From assembly GCA_965242495.1 (NCBI GenBank), contig OZ251446.1, forward strand, positions 620,001-684,000: 64,000 bases of DNA, given 5' to 3'. This document shows positions 51,231 to 60,090 of the stretch, in pieces; the first letter of the stretch is position 1, and each line of letters opens with the position of its first letter. The position numbers and the translations under genes were made by a program. The notes beneath the pieces are model-generated. The model searched no databases. It saw only the letters and a list, made by a program, of their open reading frames with translations, and was not told the origin of the DNA. This DNA is from CBDESN01 sp965242495 (GTDB taxonomy: Bacteria > Pseudomonadota > Alphaproteobacteria > MPNO01).

Positions 51231-52244
51231 ATGCGAGCGGTGTGTCTGCACGAGCATGGCGGGATCGACGCGCTGACCCTGGAGGCGCAGTTCCCCGACC
51301 CGGCGGCGGGGAACGGCCAGGTGGTCGTCCGCGTGCGCGCGACCTCGCTCAACTATCACGACGTGTTCACCTGCAACGGGATGCCCGGCATCAAGGTGCC
51401 CCTGCCCATGATCATCGGCCTCGACGTCGCCGGCGAGATCGTCGAGGTCGGGCCCGGCGTCGACGGCTGGTCGGCCGGCGACCGGGTGCTGGTCAACCCG
51501 CTCGACCCCACCGACCCGCGCAAGGGGCTGATGGGCGAGATGCTCCATGGCGGGACCGCGGAACTGTGTCTGGTCGACGAGGCGCGGCTGCTGCGCATCC
51601 CCGACGCCGTGAGCTTCGAACAGGCGGCCGCCCTGCCCGTCGCCTATGGCAGCGCCCACCGCATGTTGATCACCCACGGCAAGCTCGCGGCGGGCGAGCG
51701 GGTCCTCATCCTCGGCGCGAGCGGCGGCGTCGGTTCGTGCTGCGTGCTGCTCGCCAAGCTGGCCGGGGCCGAGGTCGTGGCCTGCGGCAGTACGGACGAG
51801 AAGCTCCGGGCGCTGCGCGATTGGGGCGCGGATCACGTGGTCAACTACAGGGAATCGGATTTCGTCGGGGAGATCTGGCGATCGTTCGGCAAGCCGCACC
51901 GCCGCACCCATGACGGCGGCGTCGACATGGTGGTCAATTTCACCGGCGGCGACAGCTGGGTGCCGTCGCTCAAATGCCTCCGCCGCGGCGGACGCATGGT
52001 GACCTGCGGGGCCACGGCCGGCTACGATCCCAACACCGACCTGCGCTACATCTGGAGCTACGAACTGCAGATCCTCGGCTCCAACAGCTGGACCCCGGAC
52101 GATCTCGACAGGCTGCTGGCGCTCATCGACGAGGGCAGGCTGAAGCCGGTCATCGACACCGTCCTTCCCCTGGAGCAAACGCGCGAAGGGGTGCGGCTGC
52201 TGCGCGACCGCGAGGTCATCGGCAAGGTCGTCATCGCGCCATGA
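51231..52244 (+). CDS. Zinc-type alcohol dehydrogenase / quinone oxidoreductase-like protein (MDR superfamily)
   Basis: 337 residues. GroES-like N-terminal domain (SLNYHDVFTCNGMPGIKVPLPMIIGLDVAGEIVEVG) and a Rossmann domain with LGASGGVGSCCVLLAKLAGA. The catalytic-zinc cysteine/histidine set is incomplete (NYHDVF), so it is more likely a zinc-free enoyl or quinone reductase. The ATG at 51231 has CAGGAG upstream. It overlaps the ligase gene by 4 nt; together they could act on a CoA thioester. Confidence 0.85.
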   Translation: MRAVCLHEHGGIDALTLEAQFPDPAAGNGQVVVRVRATSLNYHDVFTCNGMPGIKVPLPMIIGLDVAGEIVEVGPGVDGWSAGDRVLVNPLDPTDPRKGLMGEMLHGGTAELCLVDEARLLRIPDAVSFEQAAALPVAYGSAHRMLITHGKLAAGERVLILGASGGVGSCCVLLAKLAGAEVVACGSTDEKLRALRDWGADHVVNYRESDFVGEIWRSFGKPHRRTHDGGVDMVVNFTGGDSWVPSLKCLRRGGRMVTCGATAGYDPNTDLRYIWSYELQILGSNSWTPDDLDRLLALIDEGRLKPVIDTVLPLEQTREGVRLLRDREVIGKVVIAP

Positions 52245-53749
52245 GCCCCGGCGGCGGCAATCTGGGCGACATTTTCGCCCATCTTGCCGACAGCGACCGG
52301 ACGGCGGTGATCGACCTCTACGACGCCGGGTCGCCGCGCGAACGGAGCTTCCGCCAATTGGACGCCGGCTGCGGCGCGGTCGCCAACGGCCTGCGCCGGG
52401 CCCGCCTCCGCCCCGGCGACCGGGTGGCGATCCTGGCCCTCAACCGGCTCGAATACCTCGAGGCGCTGTTCGGAGCGATGCGCGCGGGCTGCGTTCCGGT
52501 CATGGTCAACGTCAAGCTGCCGCCCGAAGGCGCGCACGCCATCGTCCGCGACGCCGGCGCGAAGCTCGCCTTCGGCGATCCCGACTTCCGGCCGCTCTGC
52601 CCGGACGAGGTCCGCTTCGTCGCCTTCGAGGGCGACTATGAGGCGTTCGTCCGGCCGGGACCGTCCGAATCCTACGCCCCTCGCCCGGACGACGTCGCCG
52701 AACAGCCCTACACCTCGGGATCGACCGGCGCGCCCAAAGGGGTGCTGCTGCCCCATGCGGGGCAGCTGTGGATGGTCGGGCGGCTGATCGAGTCGCGCGG
52801 CATGACGGCCGGGGATTGCAGCGTCGTATCGGCGCCGCTCTATCACAAGAACGCGCTGCTCGCGGTCAAGTCGGCCCTGGCCGCGGGCGGGCGCATCGTG
52901 CTGTTCGCGCGCTTCGACGCCGCGCAGTACGTCCGCGCCATAGGACGCTACCGGCCGACCCTGCTGACCGGCGTTCCGACGATGTACGCGCTGATCCTGG
53001 AGCGGCGGGACGATCTCGCCCGCGCCGACCTGTCGTCGGTCCGGGCTTGCAGCATGGGTTCGGCGCCCGCCTCCGACAACCTGCTCGACAGGCTCGCCGA
53101 GACGTTTCCGCACGCCGACCTCAACCTCAATTACGGCATCACCGAGGGCGGCCCGGTGCTGTTCTCCTGGCGGCATCCGAGGGGCCTCGCGCGCCCCCGC
53201 GCGACCGTCGGCTATCCGCTGGAGGACGTCGAACTCAAGCTGGTCGGCGGGGCCGCGCCCGACGAAGGCGTCCTCCACGTCCGCAGCCCCGGAGTCATGA
53301 CCGGCTATCACGGCCGGCCCGACGAGACCGCGAAACGGCTCGACGACGGCTGGCTCGACACCGGCGACGTCCTGCGGCGCGACGCGGACGGCTGGTATTA
53401 CTTCGTCGGCCGCGCCGACGACATGTTCGTCTGCGCCGGCGAGAACATCTATCCGGGCCAGGTCGAGGCCGTGCTCGAGCGCCATCCCGACGTGATGCAG
53501 GCCGTCGTCGTCCCGGCCCCGGACCGGCTCAAGGCGCACGTGCCCTACGCCTTCGTCGTCGCCCGTCCCGACGCCGCGCTGGAGGAGCCGGAAGTCAAGC
53601 GCCACGCGCTGCGCAACGCGCCCGCCTACGCCCATCCCCGGCGGGTCTTCTTCGTCGATTCGCTGCCGCTGTCGGGCACCAACAAGATCGACCGGGCGGC
53701 GCTGCGCGACCGCGCCGCGCGCGCCGCCGGGCCCGCCGGCCCCCTGTGA
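52241..53749 (+). CDS. AMP-dependent synthetase/acyl-CoA ligase
   Basis: 502 residues of the ANL superfamily. The AMP-binding P-loop is YTSGSTGAPKGV, the adenine region NYGITEGGP, the hinge DGWYYFVGRADDMFVCAGENIYPGQVE and the C-terminal lysine in SGTNKIDR. It activates an organic acid as acyl-AMP and then acyl-CoA. The substrate, probably short-chain or aromatic, is not set by motif. Coupled to the upstream dehydrogenase. Confidence 0.9.
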   Translation: MSPGGGNLGDIFAHLADSDRTAVIDLYDAGSPRERSFRQLDAGCGAVANGLRRARLRPGDRVAILALNRLEYLEALFGAMRAGCVPVMVNVKLPPEGAHAIVRDAGAKLAFGDPDFRPLCPDEVRFVAFEGDYEAFVRPGPSESYAPRPDDVAEQPYTSGSTGAPKGVLLPHAGQLWMVGRLIESRGMTAGDCSVVSAPLYHKNALLAVKSALAAGGRIVLFARFDAAQYVRAIGRYRPTLLTGVPTMYALILERRDDLARADLSSVRACSMGSAPASDNLLDRLAETFPHADLNLNYGITEGGPVLFSWRHPRGLARPRATVGYPLEDVELKLVGGAAPDEGVLHVRSPGVMTGYHGRPDETAKRLDDGWLDTGDVLRRDADGWYYFVGRADDMFVCAGENIYPGQVEAVLERHPDVMQAVVVPAPDRLKAHVPYAFVVARPDAALEEPEVKRHALRNAPAYAHPRRVFFVDSLPLSGTNKIDRAALRDRAARAAGPAGPL

Positions 53750-53762
53750 GGACGCCGCGCCG

Positions 53763-54632
53763 TCAGCCGCCCCGGGGCGCGCTCCGGTCCAGGATCGCCG
53801 AGATGTAACCCGGCAGCCAGAAGCTCGCGGCATGGACGCGCGGGCTGTAATAGCGCGTCTCCAGACCGGCGGCGGCGCAGCGCCGCTGGATCTCCTCGAT
53901 CGGCGTCCGGCGCGGAAGCTCGCTCCTGCACCCCCAGCCGAGCATCATGTAGCCGGCGCCGTAGCTCGGCACCTGGGTCAGATAGAGCGCCGCGTCGGCG
54001 AACAGCGGGCGCATCCCGGCATGGGTCGCGCGGGCCACGTCCTCCTGCATGAAGGTGACGCCGCTCTGGGTGACCAGGATCCCCCGCTCGCTCAGACGCC
54101 GGCGGCAGTCGGCGTAGAACCGGCGCTCGAACAACGCGCGCGACGCCCCGATCGGATCGGTCGAATCGACGATGATGACGTCGAACGGCTCGTCGCCCTC
54201 CTTCATGAAGCGCGCGCCGTCCGCGACCACCAGCTCGGCGCGCGGATCGTCGAACGCATCGCCGCAGATCGACGGCAGATAGGCGCGGCAGATGTCGACC
54301 ACCTCCCGGTCGATCTCGACCATCACCGCCCGTTCGACCGGGTGCTTGAGCACCTCCTCCAGCACGCCGCCGTCGCCGCCGCCCACGATCGCCACCGATG
54401 CCGCCGCCCCATGCGCGAGGATCGGCACGTGCGCCAGCATCTCGTGATAGCAGAACTCGTCGTTCTCCGTGGTCTGGATGACGCCGTCGAGGGCGAGCAC
54501 CCGGCCGAATTGCGGGTTCTCGAAGACGGTCACCTCCTGGAACGCGGTTCTGCGCTCGCACAATATGTCGGTGATCCGCAGACGCTGCTGGAAGTCCGCA
54601 TGCAGCGTCTCGACGAACCAGCAGTCGGTCAA
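53763..54632 (-). CDS. speE: Spermidine synthase
   Basis: 289 residues from TTG 54632, which overlaps the speD stop (TTGA). Class I methyltransferase-like fold with GGGDGGVLEE, the DSTDP catalytic Asp region, QSG motif and the N-terminal Gln/His region (FENPQFGRVLALDGVIQTTENDEFCYHEM). It transfers the aminopropyl group from decarboxylated SAM to putrescine. Partner is speD immediately upstream on the same strand. Confidence 0.94.
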   Translation of the reverse strand: MTDCWFVETLHADFQQRLRITDILCERRTAFQEVTVFENPQFGRVLALDGVIQTTENDEFCYHEMLAHVPILAHGAAASVAIVGGGDGGVLEEVLKHPVERAVMVEIDREVVDICRAYLPSICGDAFDDPRAELVVADGARFMKEGDEPFDVIIVDSTDPIGASRALFERRFYADCRRRLSERGILVTQSGVTFMQEDVARATHAGMRPLFADAALYLTQVPSYGAGYMMLGWGCRSELPRRTPIEEIQRRCAAAGLETRYYSPRVHAASFWLPGYISAILDRSAPRGG

Positions 54633-55069
54633 CCCACGACCCCCCGCTTCTGCTCGCCGACGGCTTCGCGCGCCGGCCGGAAGAAACGGCGCAGGACCGG
54701 AACCGCCCGATGCGGATCGCAAGCGCCGCACATGAAGACGTCCAGCGCCGCATAGTCGAGCTCCGGCCAGGTGTGGATGCTGATATGGGACTCCGCCAGC
54801 ACGGCCACGCCGGAGATCCCGCCATTGACGGAAAATCGGTGGAGATGAAGATGCAGCAGGGTGGCGCCGCAGGCCGCGGCGGCCTCGCGGAGCGCGTTTT
54901 CCACCAGCTTCCCGTCGCCCAGACCGGAAGCGCCCCAGAAGTCCACGAGCACATGCGTTCCGGCGAACGCGAGCCCGTCCTTTCTCACGACGTAATCCTT
55001 GGCGGTTACGTCGCCCGCCGCATGATCCTGGACCGGTCTACGCGCCGCCAGGGACGTATTCTGCGCCAT
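54629..55069 (-). CDS. speD: S-adenosylmethionine decarboxylase proenzyme
   Basis: 146 residues, bacterial class 1B. The self-cleavage site Glu93-Ser94 lies in AESHISIHTWPE and gives the pyruvoyl Ser94; His/Cys of the active site are in DVFMCGACDP. About 20 extra N-terminal residues (ARRPVQDHAAGD) precede the usual core. It provides decarboxylated SAM to SpeE next door. Confidence 0.94.
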   Translation of the reverse strand: MAQNTSLAARRPVQDHAAGDVTAKDYVVRKDGLAFAGTHVLVDFWGASGLGDGKLVENALREAAAACGATLLHLHLHRFSVNGGISGVAVLAESHISIHTWPELDYAALDVFMCGACDPHRAVPVLRRFFRPAREAVGEQKRGVVG

Positions 55070-55159
55070 TCATCGGACCTCCCCGCGTCGCCGACCGCGC
55101 CGACCGTAGTAACGGAGCGAAGTATCGAGTGAGCGGCGCTGTTTCGCCCATTCCAAGCG

Positions 55160-55175
55160 GGTTTTCAAGCGAAAA
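55160..55175. terminator. Small hairpin upstream of speD
   Basis: GTTTTC and GAAAAC arms around AAGC lie downstream of the acyl-CoA dehydrogenase stop (55208) on the minus strand and 91 nt before speD. It may end transcription of that gene; there is no T-tract. Confidence 0.35.
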
Positions 55176-55207
55176 CGGCAATTCCGCCCCCATGGCGGGC
55201 GAGGTCG

Positions 55208-56995
55208 TCAGAACTGAGCTTCGGACAGCGCCATCGTTTCGGCCATGTCGGCCTTGCAGGCCCGCTCCAGCGCCCCGGCGCGGGGCAGGACGTGCCCGAC
55301 GTAAAAGCCTGCGGCGGCGCGCTTCGCGGCGTAGAAGGCGCGTTCGCCGTCGCCGTCGGCGAGCTTCCGGCTCGCGATCGCCGCCGCGCGCGCCATCAGA
55401 TAGCCGCCGACGACGTACCCGATCAGGCCCAGATAGGGCGTCGCGCCGCCGGCGGCCAGCACCGGGTCGTCGGCGTCGAGAAGCCACAATGTCGCGCGAT
55501 CCACGGCGTCGACGCCCTCGGCGAGGCCGCGGCGGATCGGGGCCAGCGCGGGATCGCTGGACCCCGCCAGGGCCCGGTCGAAGGCCCGCATTTCGCCGAT
55601 CAGCGCCCGCGCCGCCGCGCCCCGGTCGCCAAGCAGCTTGCGGCGCGCCAGATCGAGCGCCTGAATGCCGTTGGTTCCTTCGTAGATCGGCGCGATGCGC
55701 GCGTCGCGGTAATGCTGGGCGGCCCCGGTCTCCTCGATGTAGCCGGCCCCGCCATGCAGCTGCAGCGCCGTAGAGGCGATCTCGACGCCGAGGTCGGTGG
55801 GCCAGGCCTTGACCACGGGGGTGAGAAAATCGACGCGCGCGCGATGCGCGGCGCGCAGTTCGGGGTCCGGATGGGAGGCCGCGACGTCGAGCGAGGCCGC
55901 GACCCAATAGGCCAGCGCGCGCGCGGCTTCGACCTCGGCCTTCATCGTCATCAGCATCCGGCGCACGTCGGGGTGGCGGATGATGGCCGCCGGGCCGGCC
56001 GCCGGATCGGCGAGGTCGCGGCCCTGCACCCGCGCCAATGCGTAGTCGCGCGCCTGCTGATAGGCGCGCTCGCCGACGCCGACGCCTTCGAGGCCTACCC
56101 CCAGGCGGGCGCTGTTCATCATCGTGAACATGTATTCGATCCCGCGGTTCTCTTCGCCCACGAGATAGCCGGTCGCCCCGCCGTCGTCGCCGTAGGACAT
56201 GACCGCGGTCGGGCTCGCCGCGATGCCGAGCTTGTGTTCGAGCGCGGCGCAGCGGAGGTCGTTGCGCGGACCCGGCGACCCGTCGGCGCCGACCAGGAAT
56301 TTCGGGACGATGAACAGCGACAGCCCCTTGACGCCCCCGGGCGCGCCCGCGACCCGGGCGAGGACGATATGGACGACGTTCTCGGCCATGTCGTGGTCGC
56401 CCCAGGTGATGAAGATCTTCTGCCCGACGATCCGGTAGCGGTCGCCGTCGCGGACCGCGCGGGTGCGCAGCGCGCCCACGTCCGATCCCGCCTGCGGCTC
56501 GGTCAGGTTCATCGCGCCCGTCCACCGGCCCTCGACCAGCGGCGGCAGCCAGACCCGCTGCTGCGCCGGGCTGCCGTGCCGCGCCAGCAGTTCGATCGCG
56601 CTCTGGGTCAGCAGCGGGCAGAGGCTGAAGGCGAGGTTCGCCCCGTCCCAGATCTCCGCCACCGGGGTGGCAACGAGGCTCGGCAGGCCCTGGCCGCCCC
56701 AAGCCGCGTCGGCGGCGATGCCGTTCCAGCCGCCGCGGACGAAGGCCCGGTAGGCTTCGGCGAACCCGTCGGGGGTCGACACCACGCCGTTTTCCAGCTT
56801 CGACCCCTGCCGGTCGCCGGGTTGGTTGAGCGGCGCCAACACGTCGCTCGCGAACCTGCCGGCCTCGGTCAGCACCGCGCGCAGCAGGTCGCCGGTCGCC
56901 TCCTCCCGGCCGGGGAGCGCGCGGATCGGCTCCAGCCCGACCAGCTCCTCGACGACGAACTGCATCTCGCGCAGCGGCGCGGCGTAGGCGGTCAT
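55208..56995 (-). CDS. Acyl-CoA dehydrogenase, DmdC-like (methylmercaptopropionyl-CoA dehydrogenase family)
   Basis: 595 residues, the size of the DmdC/AcdA-type enzymes that have an extra C-terminal domain (about 470-590, PF12806-like). FAD-binding NLTEPQAGSDVGALRT, IVGQKIFITWGDHDM, catalytic Glu in IAPIYEGTNGIQAL. It oxidises an acyl-CoA to enoyl-CoA. DmdC handles methylmercaptopropionyl-CoA in DMSP degradation, but no other dmd gene is present, so fatty or aryl acyl-CoA is equally possible. Confidence 0.88.
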   Translation of the reverse strand: MTAYAAPLREMQFVVEELVGLEPIRALPGREEATGDLLRAVLTEAGRFASDVLAPLNQPGDRQGSKLENGVVSTPDGFAEAYRAFVRGGWNGIAADAAWGGQGLPSLVATPVAEIWDGANLAFSLCPLLTQSAIELLARHGSPAQQRVWLPPLVEGRWTGAMNLTEPQAGSDVGALRTRAVRDGDRYRIVGQKIFITWGDHDMAENVVHIVLARVAGAPGGVKGLSLFIVPKFLVGADGSPGPRNDLRCAALEHKLGIAASPTAVMSYGDDGGATGYLVGEENRGIEYMFTMMNSARLGVGLEGVGVGERAYQQARDYALARVQGRDLADPAAGPAAIIRHPDVRRMLMTMKAEVEAARALAYWVAASLDVAASHPDPELRAAHRARVDFLTPVVKAWPTDLGVEIASTALQLHGGAGYIEETGAAQHYRDARIAPIYEGTNGIQALDLARRKLLGDRGAAARALIGEMRAFDRALAGSSDPALAPIRRGLAEGVDAVDRATLWLLDADDPVLAAGGATPYLGLIGYVVGGYLMARAAAIASRKLADGDGERAFYAAKRAAAGFYVGHVLPRAGALERACKADMAETMALSEAQF

Positions 56996-57058
56996 CGGCG
57001 GCGTCCTTTCTCGGTCCGGCCCCGGCGCGGATCCGATGCGCGCATCGGATCGCGCGGA

Positions 57059-58474
57059 TCAGATCACCTTGCCGGGGTTCATGATGCCGTCGGGGTCGAG
57101 CGCCGCCTTGACGCGCCGCATCAGATCGAGCTCCACCCCGGCCTTGTAATGGGCCAGCTCGTCGCGGCGCAGCCGGCCGATCCCGTGCTCGGCGCTGATG
57201 CTGCCGCCCATCCCGACCGCAACGTCGTGCACGATGCGGTTGATCTCGGCCTGCCGCGCCTGGAACGAAGCGCCGTCGCCGCCCTCGGGCTGGCTCAGGT
57301 TGAAATGGACGTTGCCGTCCCCGACGTGCCCGAAGGCGCAGACCCGCGTCCCCGGCGCGCGCGCCGCGACCTGCGCCGCGGCGTCGGCCAGGAAGGCGCC
57401 GACGCAGGCGACCGGGACCGACACGTCGTGCTTGATGCTGACGCCCTCCCGCTTCTGCGCCTCGGGAATGGTCTCGCGCAGCCTCCAGAAATCCGCCGCC
57501 TGCGCCGCGCTCGCGGCGATCGCGCCGTCGACGACCAGCCCGGCCGCCATCGCGTCGGCGAGGATCGCTTCCATGACGCCCCGCAAATCGCTTTCGGCCT
57601 CGCTCGAAGCGAGTTCGATCAGCACGTAGCAGTCATGCGGCGCGGACAGCGGGTCGCGGGCGCCCGGCGTGTGGCGCAGCGCGAACGCGACCGGCAGGCG
57701 GAGCATCAGTTCGAGCGCGCTCACCCGATCGCCGCTGCGGGCGCGCGCCAGCGACAGGAGCTCGATGGCGGCGTCCGCGTCGCGGACCGCGACGAACGCC
57801 GTCTGCGTATCGGCGATGCGGGGGAACAGCTTGAGGACCGCCGCGGTGATGACGCCCAGCGTCCCTTCGGCCCCGACGAAGAGCTGCTTGAGGTCGTACC
57901 CGGTATTGTCCTTCCTGAGCGCCGTGAGCCCGTCCCAGATGCGCCCGTCGGGCAGGACCACTTCGAGGCCCAGGACCAGATCGCGCGCCGTCCCGTAGCG
58001 CAGCACGCCGGTCCCGCCCGCATTGGTGGAGAGGTTGCCGCCGATGCGCGCGCTGCCCTCGCCGCCGAGGCTGAGCGGGAACAGGCGGTCCGCTTCGGCC
58101 GCGGTCCGCTGGACGTCGGCCAGGATCGCGCCGGCCTCCGCGGTGATCGTGTAATTCGCCGCATCCACCGCGCGGATCCGGTTCATGCGCGTCAGGCTCA
58201 ACAGTATCTCGCCGCCATGCTCGTGCGGCGTGGCGCCGCCGCACAGGCCGGTATTGCCGCCCTGGGGGACGATCGGCGCGCGCGCCTCCGCGCACAGCGC
58301 GACCACCGCCGCCACCTGCTCGGTCGAGTCGGGGCGCGCCAGCGCGATCGCCTCGCCCCGGTACATGCCGCGCTCGTCCACCAGGAAGGGCGCCATCGTC
58401 GCCGCGTCGGTGGTCAGGCCCTTGCGGCCGACGACGGCGTCGAGCCGGCGCAGGAAGTCGTCCGGAATCGCCAT
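57059..58474 (-). CDS. FAD-binding oxidase, D-2-hydroxyglutarate/D-lactate dehydrogenase family
   Basis: 471 residues. FAD-PCMH domain with IVPQGGNTGLCGGATPHE, LGGEGSARIGGNLSTNAGG and TALRKDNTGYDLKQLFVGAEGTLG, then a C-terminal FAD-oxidase domain with GHVGDGNVHFNL and SAEHGIGRLRRDEL. It oxidises a D-2-hydroxy acid, passing electrons to an ETF or quinone. It lies 63 nt upstream of the acyl-CoA dehydrogenase, which also needs ETF. Confidence 0.9.
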   Translation of the reverse strand: MAIPDDFLRRLDAVVGRKGLTTDAATMAPFLVDERGMYRGEAIALARPDSTEQVAAVVALCAEARAPIVPQGGNTGLCGGATPHEHGGEILLSLTRMNRIRAVDAANYTITAEAGAILADVQRTAAEADRLFPLSLGGEGSARIGGNLSTNAGGTGVLRYGTARDLVLGLEVVLPDGRIWDGLTALRKDNTGYDLKQLFVGAEGTLGVITAAVLKLFPRIADTQTAFVAVRDADAAIELLSLARARSGDRVSALELMLRLPVAFALRHTPGARDPLSAPHDCYVLIELASSEAESDLRGVMEAILADAMAAGLVVDGAIAASAAQAADFWRLRETIPEAQKREGVSIKHDVSVPVACVGAFLADAAAQVAARAPGTRVCAFGHVGDGNVHFNLSQPEGGDGASFQARQAEINRIVHDVAVGMGGSISAEHGIGRLRRDELAHYKAGVELDLMRRVKAALDPDGIMNPGKVI

Positions 58475-58539
58475 TTCGGTCGTCGGTATAACAAGCGCCG
58501 GGGCGCCGCGTCATGCGAAAGATCGTCCCGGCCCGCGGG

Positions 58540-59514
58540 TCAGGGCGGCGGCGGGTCCGCGGCGGCGCGGCGCAGCCGGTCGTTGATCGCCGCGCCCAGC
58601 CCGCGATCGGGGATCGGCATCGCCGCGATCCCCGTCCGTTCCGGCCGGTCGAGCTGGCGCAGCATCGCGAACAGGTTCGCCGCGGCTTCGGCGAGATCGC
58701 CGGTTTCGCTCAGGTTGCGCTCGGCCGCGGCCCCGGCGATGTCGTGACGCCCGAACGACAACAGCGCCTCGCCCGGGCGCAGCGCCAGCGCGTCGATCCG
58801 CAGCGGCCGCCGGGGCGCGTAGTGGCGGGCGAGCATACCCGGAGAGGCCGGCGCCGCGCCCGACCCCGCCGGGACGTCGAGCCGCCCGACGACCTCCTCC
58901 AGCCGTTCGCGCGTCACGGCCCCCGGGCGAAGCAGCGCCGGCGGCGAGCGGGTCAGGTCGACGACCGTCGACTCGAGGCCGAGCGGGCACGGGCCGCCGT
59001 CGAGGACGAGCTCCACCGCCGCGCCCAGCGAATCGGCGACGTGATCCGCCCGGGTCGGGCTGATCTCGCCGGAGCGGTTCGCGCTCGGCGCGGCGATCGG
59101 CCGACCGACCGCGGCGAGCAGGGCCCGCGCCGTCATATGGGAGGGCGCGCGGATGGCGAGCGTATCCAGGCCGGCCCCGGCCAGCAGCGATACCGGCGAC
59201 GTCGCCCGCCGCGGCAGCACCAGCGAGAGCGGCCCCGGCCAGAACCGCGCGGCCAGCGTCTCGGCGGTCGAATCGAGCAGCGCCAGCGGGGCCGCGCCCG
59301 CAAGGTCGACGACGTGGACGATCAACGGGTTGAAGCGCGGGCGCTCCTTGACGGCGAAGACCGAAGCCACGGCCCGGTCGTTGGTCGCATCGGCTCCGAG
59401 CCCGTAGACGGTCTCGGTCGGGAATGCCGCCAACCCGCCGCGCAGGATCGCCGCCGCCGCCTCGGCGATGGCGGCCGGCCCGGCCGGCCGCAGGTTCGGC
59501 GACCCCGGCGTCAT
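58540..59514 (-). CDS. L-threonylcarbamoyladenylate synthase (Sua5, long form)
   Basis: 324 residues with a YrdC domain (about 15-205: FPTETVYGLGADA, KERPRFNPLIVHV, PSANRSGEISPT) and a C-terminal Sua5 domain (about 215-320: SPGMLARHYAPRRPL). It makes threonylcarbamoyl-AMP for the t6A37 tRNA modification. Downstream of it, on the same strand, is the FAD oxidase gene (65 nt). Confidence 0.93.
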   Translation of the reverse strand: MTPGSPNLRPAGPAAIAEAAAAILRGGLAAFPTETVYGLGADATNDRAVASVFAVKERPRFNPLIVHVVDLAGAAPLALLDSTAETLAARFWPGPLSLVLPRRATSPVSLLAGAGLDTLAIRAPSHMTARALLAAVGRPIAAPSANRSGEISPTRADHVADSLGAAVELVLDGGPCPLGLESTVVDLTRSPPALLRPGAVTRERLEEVVGRLDVPAGSGAAPASPGMLARHYAPRRPLRIDALALRPGEALLSFGRHDIAGAAAERNLSETGDLAEAAANLFAMLRQLDRPERTGIAAMPIPDRGLGAAINDRLRRAAADPPPP

Positions 59515-60090
59515 GCGCCGAGGAAGGCCATCGCCCCCCTCCCCCCGTCATTCCCGCGCAAGCGGGAATCCAGGGCGGGAAAGGACGGGTCTTTGGACGT
59601 ATCCGCCTCGACCGACGGCCTCCCTCGGGCCGTCGTCACAGGCCCCTCGCCTCCACGGAAACAGAAATCGAAATACGAATATGGATTCCCGCTTTCGCGG
59701 AGCCTGCCCCCGGCCCGACCGGGGGAATGACGGATTGTCGGCGTATCCGCCTCGAGCCGATGGTCCTCCTGGAGCCGTCGGCGCACCTCTCCCCTCGTCA
59801 TTCCCGCGAAAGCGGGAATCCAGGGCAGGAAAGGACGGGTCCTTGGCGTCCGCCTCGAGCCGACGTCACAGGCCCTTCGTCCCCACGGAAGCAGACATCG
59901 GGATACGAATATGGATTCCCGCTTTCGCGGGAATGACGGAAGGTTGGCGTATCCGCCTCGAGCCGATGGCTTCCCTCGGACCGTCGTCACAACCCCTCCG
60001 TCATTCCCGCGAAAGCGGGAATCCATTTCGGACGAAGCCCTTTCGCCGGGGACGACTCTCATGGACAAATGCGATTTCTCGAATGGACTC
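59515..60090. repeat. 576-bp mosaic of palindromic repeats
   Basis: Gene-free. Intact or near-intact palindromes at 59550-59569, 59800-59819, 59915-59934 and 60003-60022, plus a variant at 59685-59734 in which the second arm is replaced by a GCCTGCCCCCGGCC / GGGG module. Between them recur GGCGTATCCGCCTCGAGCC, ACGGAAACAGAAATCG-like and AAAGGACGGGTCTTTGG-like segments, forming a repeat of about 130-160 bp. Same modules occur at 50.4, 61.8 and 63.7 kb. Confidence 0.88.
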
